A stretch of DNA of 64,000 nt, from positions 2,046,001 to 2,110,000 of the forward strand of contig NZ_CP117880.1 in assembly GCF_028736175.1 (NCBI RefSeq), written 5' to 3'. This DNA comes from Sphingobacterium oryzagri (lineage in GTDB: Bacteria > Bacteroidota > Bacteroidia > Sphingobacteriales > Sphingobacteriaceae). The translations under genes were made by a program, and so were the position numbers. Position 1 is the stretch's first letter. The number at the start of each line of letters is the position of its first letter. Under the pieces are notes generated by a model that was not told where the DNA came from, made no database searches, and saw only the letters and a program-made list of their open reading frames with translations. Positions 30,882 to 39,166 of this stretch are shown here, one piece after another.

Positions 30882-31559
30882 CTAGTCAAATGTGCCTTCC
30901 GGAAGATAATGAAACTCGAGCGAACGCTTATCCAAGATTGTCTTGCAGGTGCCATGTTGCAATAAGAGGATATCGGTGCATAAATCTAATACCTGGCGGT
31001 AGTTATGATCGGTAATTACAAAACCTTTTCGATCTTGAAAGCTGCTGATCAATTCGCTGATATGCTGTATGTACAATGGTTCCAGTCCGGTAAAAGGCTC
31101 GTCGAGCAGTACAAAATCACCAGGTTGGTAAAGCAGCAGGCATAGCTCGAGATAGCGTAATTCGCCGCCCGATAATTGGAAAATACGCTTGTTTTGAAAC
31201 GATTGAATGCGTATGTCAGTAAGTATGGCTTCCCGGAAATCGGTACTGGGCGTTAAGAGTTTGATCATGCGGTTTACACGCTCGTGCGATGGCAGAAAGG
31301 CATGTTGTGGCAAATAGCGTACTTGGTTTGTCAGGTAAGCTTTATTTACCAATCGACCATTGATCTTGATGTGACTATGGTGCGCTTTGATCTCGCCATA
31401 CACGATTTTTAGTAAAGTCGATTTACCGGAACCGTTGCGGCCTAGCAAACCAATGATCTGTCCGATGGTGCAGCATAGATGTGCACCGGTAAGCAACGGC
31501 GGTCGGTTAGGGTATGTAAATTGAATGGAATCTGCATAGAGCACGTGGTGTTGGTTCAT
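30882..31559 (-). CDS. ABC transporter ATP-binding protein
   Basis: This 225-aa ATPase has Walker A GRNGSGKST, signature LSGGELRYLEL, Walker B FVLLDEPFTGLEP and an H-loop in VITDHNYR. It overlaps the preceding small membrane-protein gene by 4 bp, so the pair is translated together. The partner is only 100 aa, so the full permease may be encoded elsewhere. The substrate is unknown. Confidence 0.92.
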   Translation of the reverse strand: MNQHHVLYADSIQFTYPNRPPLLTGAHLCCTIGQIIGLLGRNGSGKSTLLKIVYGEIKAHHSHIKINGRLVNKAYLTNQVRYLPQHAFLPSHERVNRMIKLLTPSTDFREAILTDIRIQSFQNKRIFQLSGGELRYLELCLLLYQPGDFVLLDEPFTGLEPLYIQHISELISSFQDRKGFVITDHNYRQVLDLCTDILLLQHGTCKTILDKRSLEFHYLPEGTFD

Positions 31560-31858
31560 CGGCTGTTGATTAATAGATTAAGCGGTAGCAGCACGAGCAT
31601 GTTTAGCAGCAATCCATAGAAATAGAGTTGCGTAAGGGAGAGGCCGTTGTTAAAATACATGTACCGCGTTTTGCTGTAAAAAAAGTGGTAGCCAAAGAAG
31701 CTCATGCTGTAGCCCACGGTGGCAAAAAATAGCGAAAAGCTTAGGATGATGTTCGTCATTTGGCTAGAAACCTGCGATATAGCCAGGAATAGCGCCGATA
31801 GCGCTAAATTCACCGCGTATATTTTTTTTAAGAAGTAAATACATAGTTTCATTTTCAT
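31556..31858 (-). CDS. Small integral membrane protein paired with ABC ATPase
   Basis: This 100-aa protein has three hydrophobic segments (about residues 15-35, 38-57, 78-97) with a YSKTRYMYFNNGLS loop. It is unrecognised. The overlap with the ATPase gene suggests that it is a permease-like or anchoring partner. Confidence 0.75.
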   Translation of the reverse strand: MKMKLCIYFLKKIYAVNLALSALFLAISQVSSQMTNIILSFSLFFATVGYSMSFFGYHFFYSKTRYMYFNNGLSLTQLYFYGLLLNMLVLLPLNLLINSR

Positions 31859-32147
31859 GTGGCCTATCTTCTCTATCTTTCTATTTGTGTCGGTTGCAGC
31901 TCATGTAGTGTCGGTGGCGATCAAAAATAGCTGGTCACTACATGTTCTTTCCTAAAGATACGAAAAACGGGTAAGCTGTTTCGCTCTTGGCAAAGATTGC
32001 TTGGTTACAAAATTTTTGGTCGAGATGGTTATCGCGTAAAGGTAGTCAGGGCGCTAGCAGGAGCGCGGGTGTTCGTCGGAATGAGGGTATGTTTTTCGCT
32101 TGAAAAATTTTAGTAAAAAAGCTAGTAGGATACTAATAATAATCTCT
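31859..32147. other. Intergenic region before tRNA-Ser, with inverted repeat
   Basis: No gene is seen. CATGTAGTG (31902-31910) and CACTACATG (31936-31944) form a perfect 9-bp inverted repeat with a 25-bp spacer. On the minus strand a TATCTTTA element lies just upstream of it, so the repeat could be an operator or 5'-leader hairpin for the ABC pair. The rest shows no feature. Confidence 0.4.
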
Positions 32148-32155
32148 TATATTTG
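32148..32155 (+). promoter_or_regulatory. -7 element of tRNA-Ser
   Basis: TATATTTG, a perfect TAnnTTTG match, 10 bp before the tRNA 5' end. No clear -33 TTG was found. Confidence 0.6.
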
Positions 32156-32165
32156 CACACCGAAA

Positions 32166-32253
32166 GGAGAGGTGTCAGAGTGGTCGAATGAGCAGACCTG
32201 GAAAGTCTGTATACGGGATAACTGTATCGAGGGTTCGAATCCCTCCCTCTCCG
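32166..32253 (+). tRNA. tRNA-Ser(GGA)
   Basis: An 88-nt cloverleaf with the long variable arm of serine tRNAs (TATACGGGATAACTGTATC), acceptor GGAGAGG/CCTCTCC, anticodon GGA in GACCTGGAAAGTC and T-arm GGGTTCGAATCCC. CCA is not encoded. It borders an AT-rich accessory region, as tRNA-Ser genes often do at integration sites. Confidence 0.97.
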
Positions 32254-32289
32254 CACTGACGAATTTAAGTAGTCAAAATTTTTAAGAAC

Positions 32290-32325
32290 AGGGATTTAGG
32301 TAAAAAAACTTAAATCCCTTTTTTT
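32290..32325 (+). terminator. Terminator after tRNA-Ser
   Basis: AGGGATTTA and TAAATCCCT with a 12-nt loop, followed by seven T. Confidence 0.85.
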
Positions 32326-32784
32326 CTGCCTGTTAAGCTATAAAAATACAAAAAATAATCCATAATCTGACACCTTTACCGTTGTCGGTGTGCAAATATT
32401 TTCGATAAATATTATTCGTTAATCTGCAAATCTTGATAGAGTTTGGATAGACTTTTGACAGAGTTTCAGTAATACCCTAGCATCCATTACAGAAATATTT
32501 GTCTGCGGCTGTGATTCGGATTAAGATAATAGGATAGGGGTGATGCGGTTGATGTTGTTTGGGCTTTTGGTTCAGGGATGGAAAAATAATTTGGAGTGGG
32601 AAAAGAGACGCGACCACTTACTTAGAGCTACTAATTAATTTCATTCAAATAATTATCATTCAATATTTTACACCCCAAACTTAGTGAATTTATTTTAATC
32701 TTAAAATATTCGAAACCGCATTATTTCGGGGGCATTTATTAATAAATGGCAATTGAAACGAATAAAAGCCCTATATATAGGGCT
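32326..32784. other. Intergenic stretch between tRNA-Ser and abi-like genes
   Basis: AT-rich with no coding signal that I can support on either strand. It contains the left copy of a 16-bp direct repeat (listed separately). Degraded integration-site or island-end sequence is the likeliest content. Confidence 0.4.
32419..32434 (+). repeat. 16-bp direct repeat, left copy
   Basis: TTAATCTGCAAATCTT occurs here and again exactly at 35823-35838. The two copies bracket the four paralogous abi-like genes and lie 166 bp after tRNA-Ser on the left. They could be the footprint of insertion or recombination of the block. Confidence 0.6.
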
Positions 32785-33594
32785 TCATTGATTGTCACTA
32801 AATTTGTAGGAAATCCTTAAATCAATTCTATTATCTGACAAATTGCGACTATCATTTCGGCATTGCACACATTGGTAGTAGATTTTTAGGAGTTCACGTT
32901 TTTTTGATTGCATCTTTAACGTAATTTCATTCTCAATAGCGCGGTCACCAATAAAGTCTTCACTAACAAAATATTCCTTAGTGTACGCACGCTTGAATTC
33001 TTCGACTTTATATTTTGTATCTAAATTCAGCTCATCGCAATCACTTATTAGTTTGGCGATTGTTTTGTATTCCTGTGGAAAATTTGAGTCATAGATGTTG
33101 AATAGGTATGCTTTATCTTTATCATTAAGGTTACTTCTTTGCAATAATCCTGTATAAAAATTTTCAACCTTTTTTAGTGTTGATACGGCTTTTGTAAGTA
33201 CGTCAAAATTTTTAATTACCGTTTCCATTGTTCCACTGTTTATTAACTCTTCTTTTGCAGCTAATAGTTTAGTATTATCTATGTCGAACTGAGAAAGCGA
33301 CAAATCAAGTTGACGGTAAAAAACATCCAAAATCCTGTTAAACTCTGTATCTCTGTCATTTTTCTCTATCTGCTTGTTCTGCTGTTTATAGCTTATGTAG
33401 ACAAAATATATTGTTATCGCATTTAATAACATTCCCCCCATCCCGACTACACTATCAATTCCATTATAGCCGTTTTCAGGTTCGATTATCCCTTTCCAAT
33501 GTTTATACAAACTGTAGAAAAACCATAGTAATAAAAATGCTATGAAAATAAATAATGTTATTGGTTGTCTGTCCGGTTTGTTATCTTGATTCAT
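32785..33594 (-). CDS. Two-TM protein resembling putative phage abortive-infection protein, paralog 1
   Basis: This 269-aa protein has two N-terminal membrane helices (about 14-32 and 47-66), a coiled-coil stretch (YKQQNKQIEKNDRD) and then FNRILDVFYRQLDL, leading into a helical cytoplasmic domain. The layout resembles the putAbiC group, which I recall as putative abortive infection proteins; a profile search would be needed to confirm. It is last of four tandem paralogs, 7 bp after the next one. Low GC suggests horizontal origin. Confidence 0.8.
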   Translation of the reverse strand: MNQDNKPDRQPITLFIFIAFLLLWFFYSLYKHWKGIIEPENGYNGIDSVVGMGGMLLNAITIYFVYISYKQQNKQIEKNDRDTEFNRILDVFYRQLDLSLSQFDIDNTKLLAAKEELINSGTMETVIKNFDVLTKAVSTLKKVENFYTGLLQRSNLNDKDKAYLFNIYDSNFPQEYKTIAKLISDCDELNLDTKYKVEEFKRAYTKEYFVSEDFIGDRAIENEITLKMQSKKRELLKIYYQCVQCRNDSRNLSDNRIDLRISYKFSDNQ

Positions 33595-33601
33595 TCAAAA
33601 A

Positions 33602-34282
33602 TTAGTTTAGTGGGTTTCTTACTGCTTCTATTGACGGTTCAATGTCGTCTAAAATGCTACTCAAGCGTTTTATTTCTCGCATTAAAACAAAAAATTCAGT
33701 TCCAATATTAAAAACAAGAATCATTTTTATATATTCACGTTCTAATATTGGCAATTCGCTGGTATTTAGCAGTGTTTTAAATATTTCGAGCTGTTCCTTA
33801 AGAATGGTGTAGTAAGAAAGAATCTTCGATTTTTCTTGATTAATAAAACTTTTTTTATCCGCATCACTATAATCGTAATGTAATAGACGTAATGTTAGTG
33901 CTTTATATAACTCCGTATGTATATTCGGTAGTAGAAAATCAATCTGCCTGTAAAAAATATCAACTAATCTATTAAATTCAACATCCCTATCATTCTTTTT
34001 TAATTGTTCTCTTTGCTCATCTATTTGAATTTCCTGTTTTATAATCTGTTCCCTTTGCGATTGATAAGTTCTAAGAACAAAGAATATCGTAAACGCCCCT
34101 ATTACAATATTTATTAGTCCAGTAGATGTATCATAAAGCGTTTTGTCATATTCATTTGCTTCGCCTTTTATTAATAAAAAGTATATACCGAAATAAACAA
34201 CAGTTACACCAATCAAAATCCCTACTAGGATTAAATAGTCTTTACTAGTCAACCTGTGGCTACTTCTCTTTTTTTCTTCCAT
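33602..34282 (-). CDS. Two-TM protein resembling putative phage abortive-infection protein, paralog 2
   Basis: This 226-aa paralog shares the two membrane helices (about 14-34 and 52-68), the coiled coil (REQIIKQEIQIDEQREQLKK) and the motif FNRLVDIFYRQIDF. Its cytoplasmic domain is shorter than paralog 1. It is spaced 24 bp from paralog 3. Divergence between the copies is large outside the motif, so the duplication is old or the genes were collected one by one. Confidence 0.8.
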   Translation of the reverse strand: MEEKKRSSHRLTSKDYLILVGILIGVTVVYFGIYFLLIKGEANEYDKTLYDTSTGLINIVIGAFTIFFVLRTYQSQREQIIKQEIQIDEQREQLKKNDRDVEFNRLVDIFYRQIDFLLPNIHTELYKALTLRLLHYDYSDADKKSFINQEKSKILSYYTILKEQLEIFKTLLNTSELPILEREYIKMILVFNIGTEFFVLMREIKRLSSILDDIEPSIEAVRNPLN

Positions 34283-34306
34283 ACTATCAATATATTGTCA
34301 ATCTAC

Positions 34307-35086
34307 TTACTTGCTTTCCTTAAATAATGTGTATAGCTCGCGAATCTCACCGCTTAGCTTATTGGATTGTTCGATTATATTATGAACACTTTTATATCCA
34401 TTATCTCCAAGTACTGCTTCATAAAATCTTTGTAGTCTATCATTGTGACTTTGAACACTTAACAAACTACCGTCAACATACTCTATGTTATTAAGTACTT
34501 GAGTGTAAAAACCGTCATTCACAATAGTCTTGAGTAAATTAACATCACTTTCGGCTAACGAAGGACTATTTATTATTTTTTGGTAGAAGGATATTGCTTG
34601 ATGTACCGCCTTTATAAAAACCTTCGTTGTTCGGTGCATTTCAGATATTTTATCAGCTAAAAGCTTAATCATACCAATATCATCCGTAACTTCTAATGTG
34701 TCTGACAAAGTTCTGTACGTTTTAACTTTTTCAAACAAAAATTCCTTGTGTTCAAAAAGATGTTTACGTCGATTTTCCGTTATATCAAATTGCCTGTAAA
34801 CTAGGTCTGCGACTCTAGTAAATTCCAATTGTTGGCGTTGCTCTTTTATTTGCTTGCTTTGCTGTCTGTAGGTTACGGCAACAAAGATTATGGTCAAAAT
34901 ATTAATTGGGATTCCAATTGCACCAATTAAACTATCTATGCTGTTGTATCCGTTCTCTTGGTCTACATTGAGTTTCCAATATCTATACAAACCGAAATAC
35001 CCTGCAACAATCACCGTTATGATGATTGAACCTGTCATACATATATTCCAATACAGTTTTTTAGATTTTGGCGTGTTAGTCTTCAT
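34307..35086 (-). CDS. Two-TM protein resembling putative phage abortive-infection protein, paralog 3
   Basis: This 259-aa protein starts with two membrane helices and ENGYNSIDSLIGAIG, which matches ENGYNGIDSVVGMGG of paralog 1. The coiled coil and FTRVADLVYRQFDI follow. Its ATG overlaps the 3' end of paralog 4 by 11 bp, showing one transcription unit. Confidence 0.8.
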   Translation of the reverse strand: MKTNTPKSKKLYWNICMTGSIIITVIVAGYFGLYRYWKLNVDQENGYNSIDSLIGAIGIPINILTIIFVAVTYRQQSKQIKEQRQQLEFTRVADLVYRQFDITENRRKHLFEHKEFLFEKVKTYRTLSDTLEVTDDIGMIKLLADKISEMHRTTKVFIKAVHQAISFYQKIINSPSLAESDVNLLKTIVNDGFYTQVLNNIEYVDGSLLSVQSHNDRLQRFYEAVLGDNGYKSVHNIIEQSNKLSGEIRELYTLFKESK

Positions 35087-35765
35087 ATCTCTCGTTTGGT
35101 GGTCTTAATGCTAATATTGCTGTTAGAGCTTCTATTTGTTGTTCATACTTTTCCGTACGCTTTCTGCCAGTATATGTGGCTAATAACCAACTGTATACAA
35201 AGAAAAATTCTCTACAGATATTCGAGGTTGCTAGTAAACGCAAATATTCCCTCTGTTCCAATTCGAGTATATTTCCCTCTATGATTGTTTCAAAAATATT
35301 AATTTGCTCTTGGGCATCTTGGTAATGGGAAATTAGTTCAAGTTCGAAGTTATCTATATAATAGTTGAACTCGTCAAATTGCATTGGGTCTATATCTGAA
35401 ACGTACTTTGCCAATTTTTTAAAAACTCCATTAAACAATCTATCCTTTGATATATCAATCTGCCTATACAATAAATCAAGTACCCTATTGAATTCCGTAT
35501 CAATATTACTTTTTTGTAATTGTTTTCTCTGTTCTTCAATCTGCTCCTTTTGGGTTCTAAACGTTAGAAAAACATACTACACCGTCAATACACCTACAAC
35601 TAGGCTGGAAAACTGTACACCATTATTTACATTGCTTGCGTCGATATCCCTTTCAACTGCTACAATAACAAGTGAAACACCAAACAGACAAAAAAGCATC
35701 CCTACTAAAATCCATCCTAGAACGTGGGTACGATGGTGATACCTAATTTTGTAATCATCTTTCAT
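35076..35765 (-). pseudogene. Abortive-infection-like paralog 4 with premature stop
   Basis: A single reading frame of 229 codons is broken by one TAG at 35577-35579, just after the second membrane helix (GVLTV, stop, YVFLTFRTQKEQ). Coiled coil and FNRVLDLLYRQIDI follow in the same frame, so one base change explains the break. The downstream 131-codon part has an internal ATG. It is the first gene of the four-gene unit, behind a TATCTTTG promoter element. A sequencing error or read-through cannot be excluded. Confidence 0.85.
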
Positions 35766-35794
35766 AAATAGTTAATAATATTGATTTGATAGTG

Positions 35795-35802
35795 CAAAGA
35801 TA
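35795..35802 (-). promoter_or_regulatory. -7 element of the abi-like operon
   Basis: TATCTTTG on the minus strand, about 30 bp before the start of paralog 4; it is the only promoter-like match found for the four genes. Confidence 0.55.
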
Positions 35803-35822
35803 CTTGAATATTCTATTTCTTT

Positions 35823-35838
35823 TTAATCTGCAAATCTT
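35823..35838 (+). repeat. 16-bp direct repeat, right copy
   Basis: Exact copy of TTAATCTGCAAATCTT at 32419. It is followed by AACCCTCCGCAC, which resembles the tRNA-Ser 3' end (CCCTCTCCGCAC) with small differences and might be a decayed attachment site. Confidence 0.6.
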
Positions 35839-36112
35839 CTAACCCTCCGCACCCCGATAACAACGGTGTCTTATGCGTTTTAAACATTATTATAAGCTTT
35901 CCATATCAATGTTCCAAAACCGCTATTAGTTCGATACAGAGCTTTATTCGGGCAATTTCTATAAATAATAATTTCTTTTTTATTCACAAATAATCTAGGG
36001 TGGTTTTAGGCTCTTTGACCTTCATACAAGCCACTGGAATCAATGTATTAAAGATTCCATACCGTTATACCAAAATGGGGTTGAGTGGCTTAGAGACCTT
36101 TATTTCGCTAAA
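35839..36112. other. Intergenic region right of the abi-like block
   Basis: No intact gene. A minus-strand frame ending at 35880 encodes about 40 codons (NKKEIIIYRNCPNKALYRTN) that look coding but have no ATG start; it may be a gene fragment. Otherwise nothing is recognised. Confidence 0.35.
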
Positions 36113-36316
36113 CTATTTTGATAGGTAATAGCCCAACCAAAACCAATCTTTAGCATTGACCGTGCAACCATCTTTCACCAAAAACTCTATATACGGCTTA
36201 TCTATATTGAGTTCATAAGTAATAATACATCTGTCCTTAATACCTTGTGCATACACATTGCTTTCAATCCCGTCAAGTATGGATTGTATAATATAATCTT
36301 GTGCTACTATTTTCAT
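36113..36316 (-). CDS. 67-aa hypothetical protein
   Basis: The ATG at 36316 (MKIVAQDYIIQ) is preferred over an upstream TTG. The protein is small, soluble and acidic-aromatic, ending in KDWFWLGYYLSK. I do not recognise it. It lies in the accessory region on the same strand as the abi-like genes. Confidence 0.6.
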   Translation of the reverse strand: MKIVAQDYIIQSILDGIESNVYAQGIKDRCIITYELNIDKPYIEFLVKDGCTVNAKDWFWLGYYLSK

Positions 36317-36454
36317 AATCAAATCTAAGGTATGACTTAAGTCATCAAGTTAATCCTTCATGTATCCGGTTCATCAATAACCAAAGCAGCACAACAGCAG
36401 AAAGATTGCATAATTACATATTACGAATTGTTAACGTTGAAAATGCACGTGTAA

Positions 36455-36701
36455 CTATTTCATTTTTTCGCAAAAAAATAACTCCATAATGCTCGTACCG
36501 ATAATATGCTGTTGAATAATCATATCCACCTGTTCCAAATTATCACGATCTCCTTCCACTCTCAAGACTTTGTCGTGGTCTTCCAAATCTACGGTAACCG
36601 ATACTAAATTAGGTAAGTACTGAAAAAGAGCTTCTTTTTACTATGTCAAACTCTCCTTTATTTTCTATTGAAGTTTTATAAATAATTACTAAATTTCCCA
36701 T
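36455..36701 (-). pseudogene. Frameshifted small ferredoxin-fold-like gene
   Basis: Starting from ATG at 36701, MGNLVIIYKTSIENKGEFDI is coding-like, then the frame breaks in a run of five T at 36635-36639 (five A on the coding strand). Dropping one base restores an 81-aa protein continuing YLPNLVSVTVDLEDHDKVLR to a TAG at 36455. The pattern resembles short beta-alpha-beta proteins of the heavy-metal-associated type in Bacteroidota. The break is either real decay or a homopolymer sequencing error. Confidence 0.65.
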
Positions 36702-36822
36702 GAAATAATTTGATATTACAACTTTTCATGCGTTAACCTCAACATATAGCGCCCGCCCCATCAACCATGCTGAATTCGCAATCATATACTTAATGCAAAC
36801 AAAGTGTTTTAAATTTTTAATC

Positions 36823-37719
36823 CTACGAAAGCTGCTGTTTTGCCCATTCAGCGATTGTCAAGCCTGGGCGGCCTAACAGCGTTTTGACGTCGTCTTTCAC
36901 AACACATTGAGCCTCCATCTTTCCCTCTTTTGCTAAACCCATAAATACGTACGCGCTTTCCATATAGGCTTGTTGAGAAATATCAGGAATTTGACTAATG
37001 ATTTCTTTTAAAGACGCCGGATTTTGGACACTGCATCGAATATCTTTACCCGAAGCTTTTGATAGTGTTTCAGCTATTTCAGGCCCTGTTAATACTTCTG
37101 TACTTAAATAATAATTCGCTGCATGATGCTTTATTGGACCTTCTCTTAAAACCGCCGCAGCAACGGCTCCAATATCTGAAGCGAATACCCAGCCCTGTTT
37201 GGCATTGCCACAGTAGACTGTAAATGATTCCGATTGTTGTATGGACGGTTCAACGTCTAAAGTGCTGTCTGCAATGGAATTCGGATGGAGATGTGTCCAA
37301 AAAAGTCCGCTAGATTCAATATAATTTTCAATCATATCATGCCATATAAAATGGGGAATCAAGTCTCGTCGAGAGGTAAAAACCCCCAAATGCACGATGT
37401 GCTTTACTCCAGCGTCTACAGCTGCATCGACTAAGGCTTTGCTTTGATGAAGCATGTCAAGCGTATAGCCTGTTAATAAAAAAATACGTTGCACCGCATG
37501 TAAAGCAGCGGGAAAAGTTTCAGGCATATTAAGATCTAGCACTACAGCTTCACGTTCTTCTTGTACCCAGGCATCGACTACTGACTGTTTTGTAGAGGAT
37601 AATCGAACGTTTATTCCCTCACTATTAGCATCAAGTTCTTTAACGATATACGATCCAATACGACCCGTAGCACCGATAATTAACACTGTCACTTTTTCAT
37701 TTTTTTGATTTTCCATCAT
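36823..37719 (-). CDS. NmrA-like NAD(P)-binding protein
   Basis: This 298-aa atypical short-chain dehydrogenase has the N-terminal dinucleotide motif IGATGRIGSYIV at about residue 15. HLGVFTSRRDL and WTHLHPNSIADS follow, as in NmrA/quinone-reductase-like proteins. It lacks the standard Tyr-x-x-x-Lys pair in an obvious place. A divergent HxlR regulator gene starts 60 bp away, a common pairing for redox-stress genes. Confidence 0.9.
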   Translation of the reverse strand: MMENQKNEKVTVLIIGATGRIGSYIVKELDANSEGINVRLSSTKQSVVDAWVQEEREAVVLDLNMPETFPAALHAVQRIFLLTGYTLDMLHQSKALVDAAVDAGVKHIVHLGVFTSRRDLIPHFIWHDMIENYIESSGLFWTHLHPNSIADSTLDVEPSIQQSESFTVYCGNAKQGWVFASDIGAVAAAVLREGPIKHHAANYYLSTEVLTGPEIAETLSKASGKDIRCSVQNPASLKEIISQIPDISQQAYMESAYVFMGLAKEGKMEAQCVVKDDVKTLLGRPGLTIAEWAKQQLS

Positions 37720-37779
37720 GTTTTGTAATTATTAAACTATCACTAGTTACCAAAAGAATACTACAGCGAGGAAATTCTA

Positions 37780-38130
37780 ATGCGGTCAAAAGATATAAAT
37801 GTCAGTCATGCTCGATTCACTATTCAGGATACGCTTGATATCGTCGGCGGAAAGTGGAAATTAGTACTGCTATTCATACTTAGTGCGGGTAAAATGAAGT
37901 TCAATGAGTTATCGAGAACGGCAGGAATAACTCCAAGAATTTTATCTAAGGAATTGCATGAACTTGAATTAAATGGCTTAGTCTGCCGTACGGTTTTAGA
38001 AACTAAGCCCGTCACTGTCGAGTATTCGCTAACAGAATACAGCTATACATTGTCAGGTGTGATTATATCAATGTGCAAGTGGGGTGAAAAGCACAGGGAA
38101 ATGACGATCAATAGAAATAGAAAGCAGTAA
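37780..38130 (+). CDS. HxlR-family transcriptional regulator
   Basis: This 116-aa winged-helix protein shows IVGGKWKLVLLFIL, LSRTAGITPRILSKEL and a PVTVEYSLT wing. Many HxlR proteins carry a redox Cys just before the first helix; this one has none there. It is transcribed away from the NmrA-like gene and probably controls it. Confidence 0.92.
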   Translation: MRSKDINVSHARFTIQDTLDIVGGKWKLVLLFILSAGKMKFNELSRTAGITPRILSKELHELELNGLVCRTVLETKPVTVEYSLTEYSYTLSGVIISMCKWGEKHREMTINRNRKQ

Positions 38131-38161
38131 ATTGTACATGATCTATTCAGCAACAATTTTT

Positions 38162-38296
38162 TTAATTAATCTTGCAACTATTTGGTCTGCGTATTTCACC
38201 AAATCCATTAATAGCCGGTACATTGGTGGAATGTGCGTGAAATCCATACTCGTTTCTTTCAATTAATACGTTTACCTGTTTCCTAACTGTCGCTTC
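38162..38296 (-). pseudogene. Remnant of HicB-like antitoxin
   Basis: A frame of 44 codons without a start reads KQVNVLIERNEYGFHAHSTN then VPAINGFGE, which fits the beginning of HicB antitoxins (I-E-R-x-x-x-G-f/y-x-A). The downstream part with the DNA-binding domain is missing. It lies just downstream of the HicA-like remnant in the normal order. Confidence 0.6.
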
Positions 38297-38312
38297 TTTA
38301 TGTCGGTTTGTT

Positions 38313-38486
38313 CTACAGATTGGATATTTCCTCTAACCCCATTTCCTTTTTCAACGCGCTTTAAAGGCCAGTGGGCATTTGCGTAACACCATAGTTTGGA
38401 ATAATGACGCCAACACCTTCTTTTGACCAAAATTCATGGCTGTCTTTACTTTTTCTTATCAGACGCCAGCCATTTCGGTTGGCCAT
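38313..38486 (-). pseudogene. Remnant of HicA-like toxin
   Basis: The frame reads NGWRLIRKSKDSHEFWSKEG and later MPTGL, an in-frame TAA at 38361-38363, then SALKKEMGLEEISNL. That matches HicA: NGW..R..GSH with the catalytic His, and the PTG-L-x-x-ILK end. The usual N-terminal helix is lost and one stop interrupts the C-terminus. Together with the HicB fragment this is a dead toxin-antitoxin module. Confidence 0.65.
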
Positions 38487-38662
38487 CCTAAAAACTCATT
38501 TTATTTCATTGCGTTATCAATAAACTCACCGGTGTAGAGGTGGTAATAATAATATCATTCATAAAGTGAGCGTAGCGAAAATTATACGTTCTTGCGTTAT
38601 ACATACTACTTAACTTGGACGGTGTTTGTACTGTATGGTCTATTGAGCATTGCGTAGATATG

Positions 38663-39082
38663 TTATGCTTTTTTCTGTAGATGTAGCATTCGATGTAATT
38701 CGCAGGCAGATTTGGAGGTTTCCCTAATCTTGGGGTCTTGCCTAATTACCTTTTCTAAAAACGAGCGGTTCTGATCGCCCCACATATTCATAGCATCAAT
38801 GATGGGCATCAGCGACCATCCCAGATTGGTCAACGAATATTCGACTTTAGGAGGTAGCTGTGGATAGATTTTCTTGCTGATAAGCCCATGCGCTTCCATT
38901 TCATTTAACTGCACGGCCAGCACGCGGCGGGTAGCCTCCGGCAGTAGACGTAGCATCGCACTCGGTCGCTTGACTTCCATGGAAATGGCATTCAACAGGG
39001 CTGGTTTCCATTTTCCGTTTAATACTTCTTTGGTGAGGTGCAGACCGCAATCAATGGTCAAAGGAATCTTTCTTTCGTACAT
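38663..39082 (-). CDS. HxlR-family regulator next to ene-reductase
   Basis: From ATG 39082 the protein is 139 aa; a longer reading to 39331 would overlap the divergent ene-reductase. Winged-helix motifs are VLNGKWKPALLNAI, LPEATRRVLAVQLNEM and PKVEYSLTNLG. A Cys at residue 12 (TIDCGLHL) is placed like the redox-sensing Cys of YodB-type HxlR proteins. A 16-bp perfect palindrome lies in the divergent promoter region. Confidence 0.9.
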   Translation of the reverse strand: MYERKIPLTIDCGLHLTKEVLNGKWKPALLNAISMEVKRPSAMLRLLPEATRRVLAVQLNEMEAHGLISKKIYPQLPPKVEYSLTNLGWSLMPIIDAMNMWGDQNRSFLEKVIRQDPKIRETSKSACELHRMLHLQKKA

Positions 39083-39150
39083 ACCAACTCTTTTTACAAA
39101 AATAGCTATTTTAAAATAAGAGAAACGAAAGGTACTACCAATTGCGCATA

Positions 39151-39166
39151 GGGATAAATTTATCCC
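39151..39166. promoter_or_regulatory. Perfect 16-bp palindrome, candidate HxlR operator
   Basis: GGGATAAATTTATCCC is a perfect palindrome between the divergent HxlR and ene-reductase genes; with one mismatch it extends to 22 bp. Outer arms GAAACGAA (39122) and TTCGTTTC (39174) flank it. Regulation by the HxlR protein is inference. Confidence 0.6.

Noticed and set aside
35880..36000. About 40 coding-like minus-strand codons without an ATG start (NKKEIIIYRNCPNKALY)
   Set aside because: Too short and without a start to call as a gene; mentioned only as a possible fragment.
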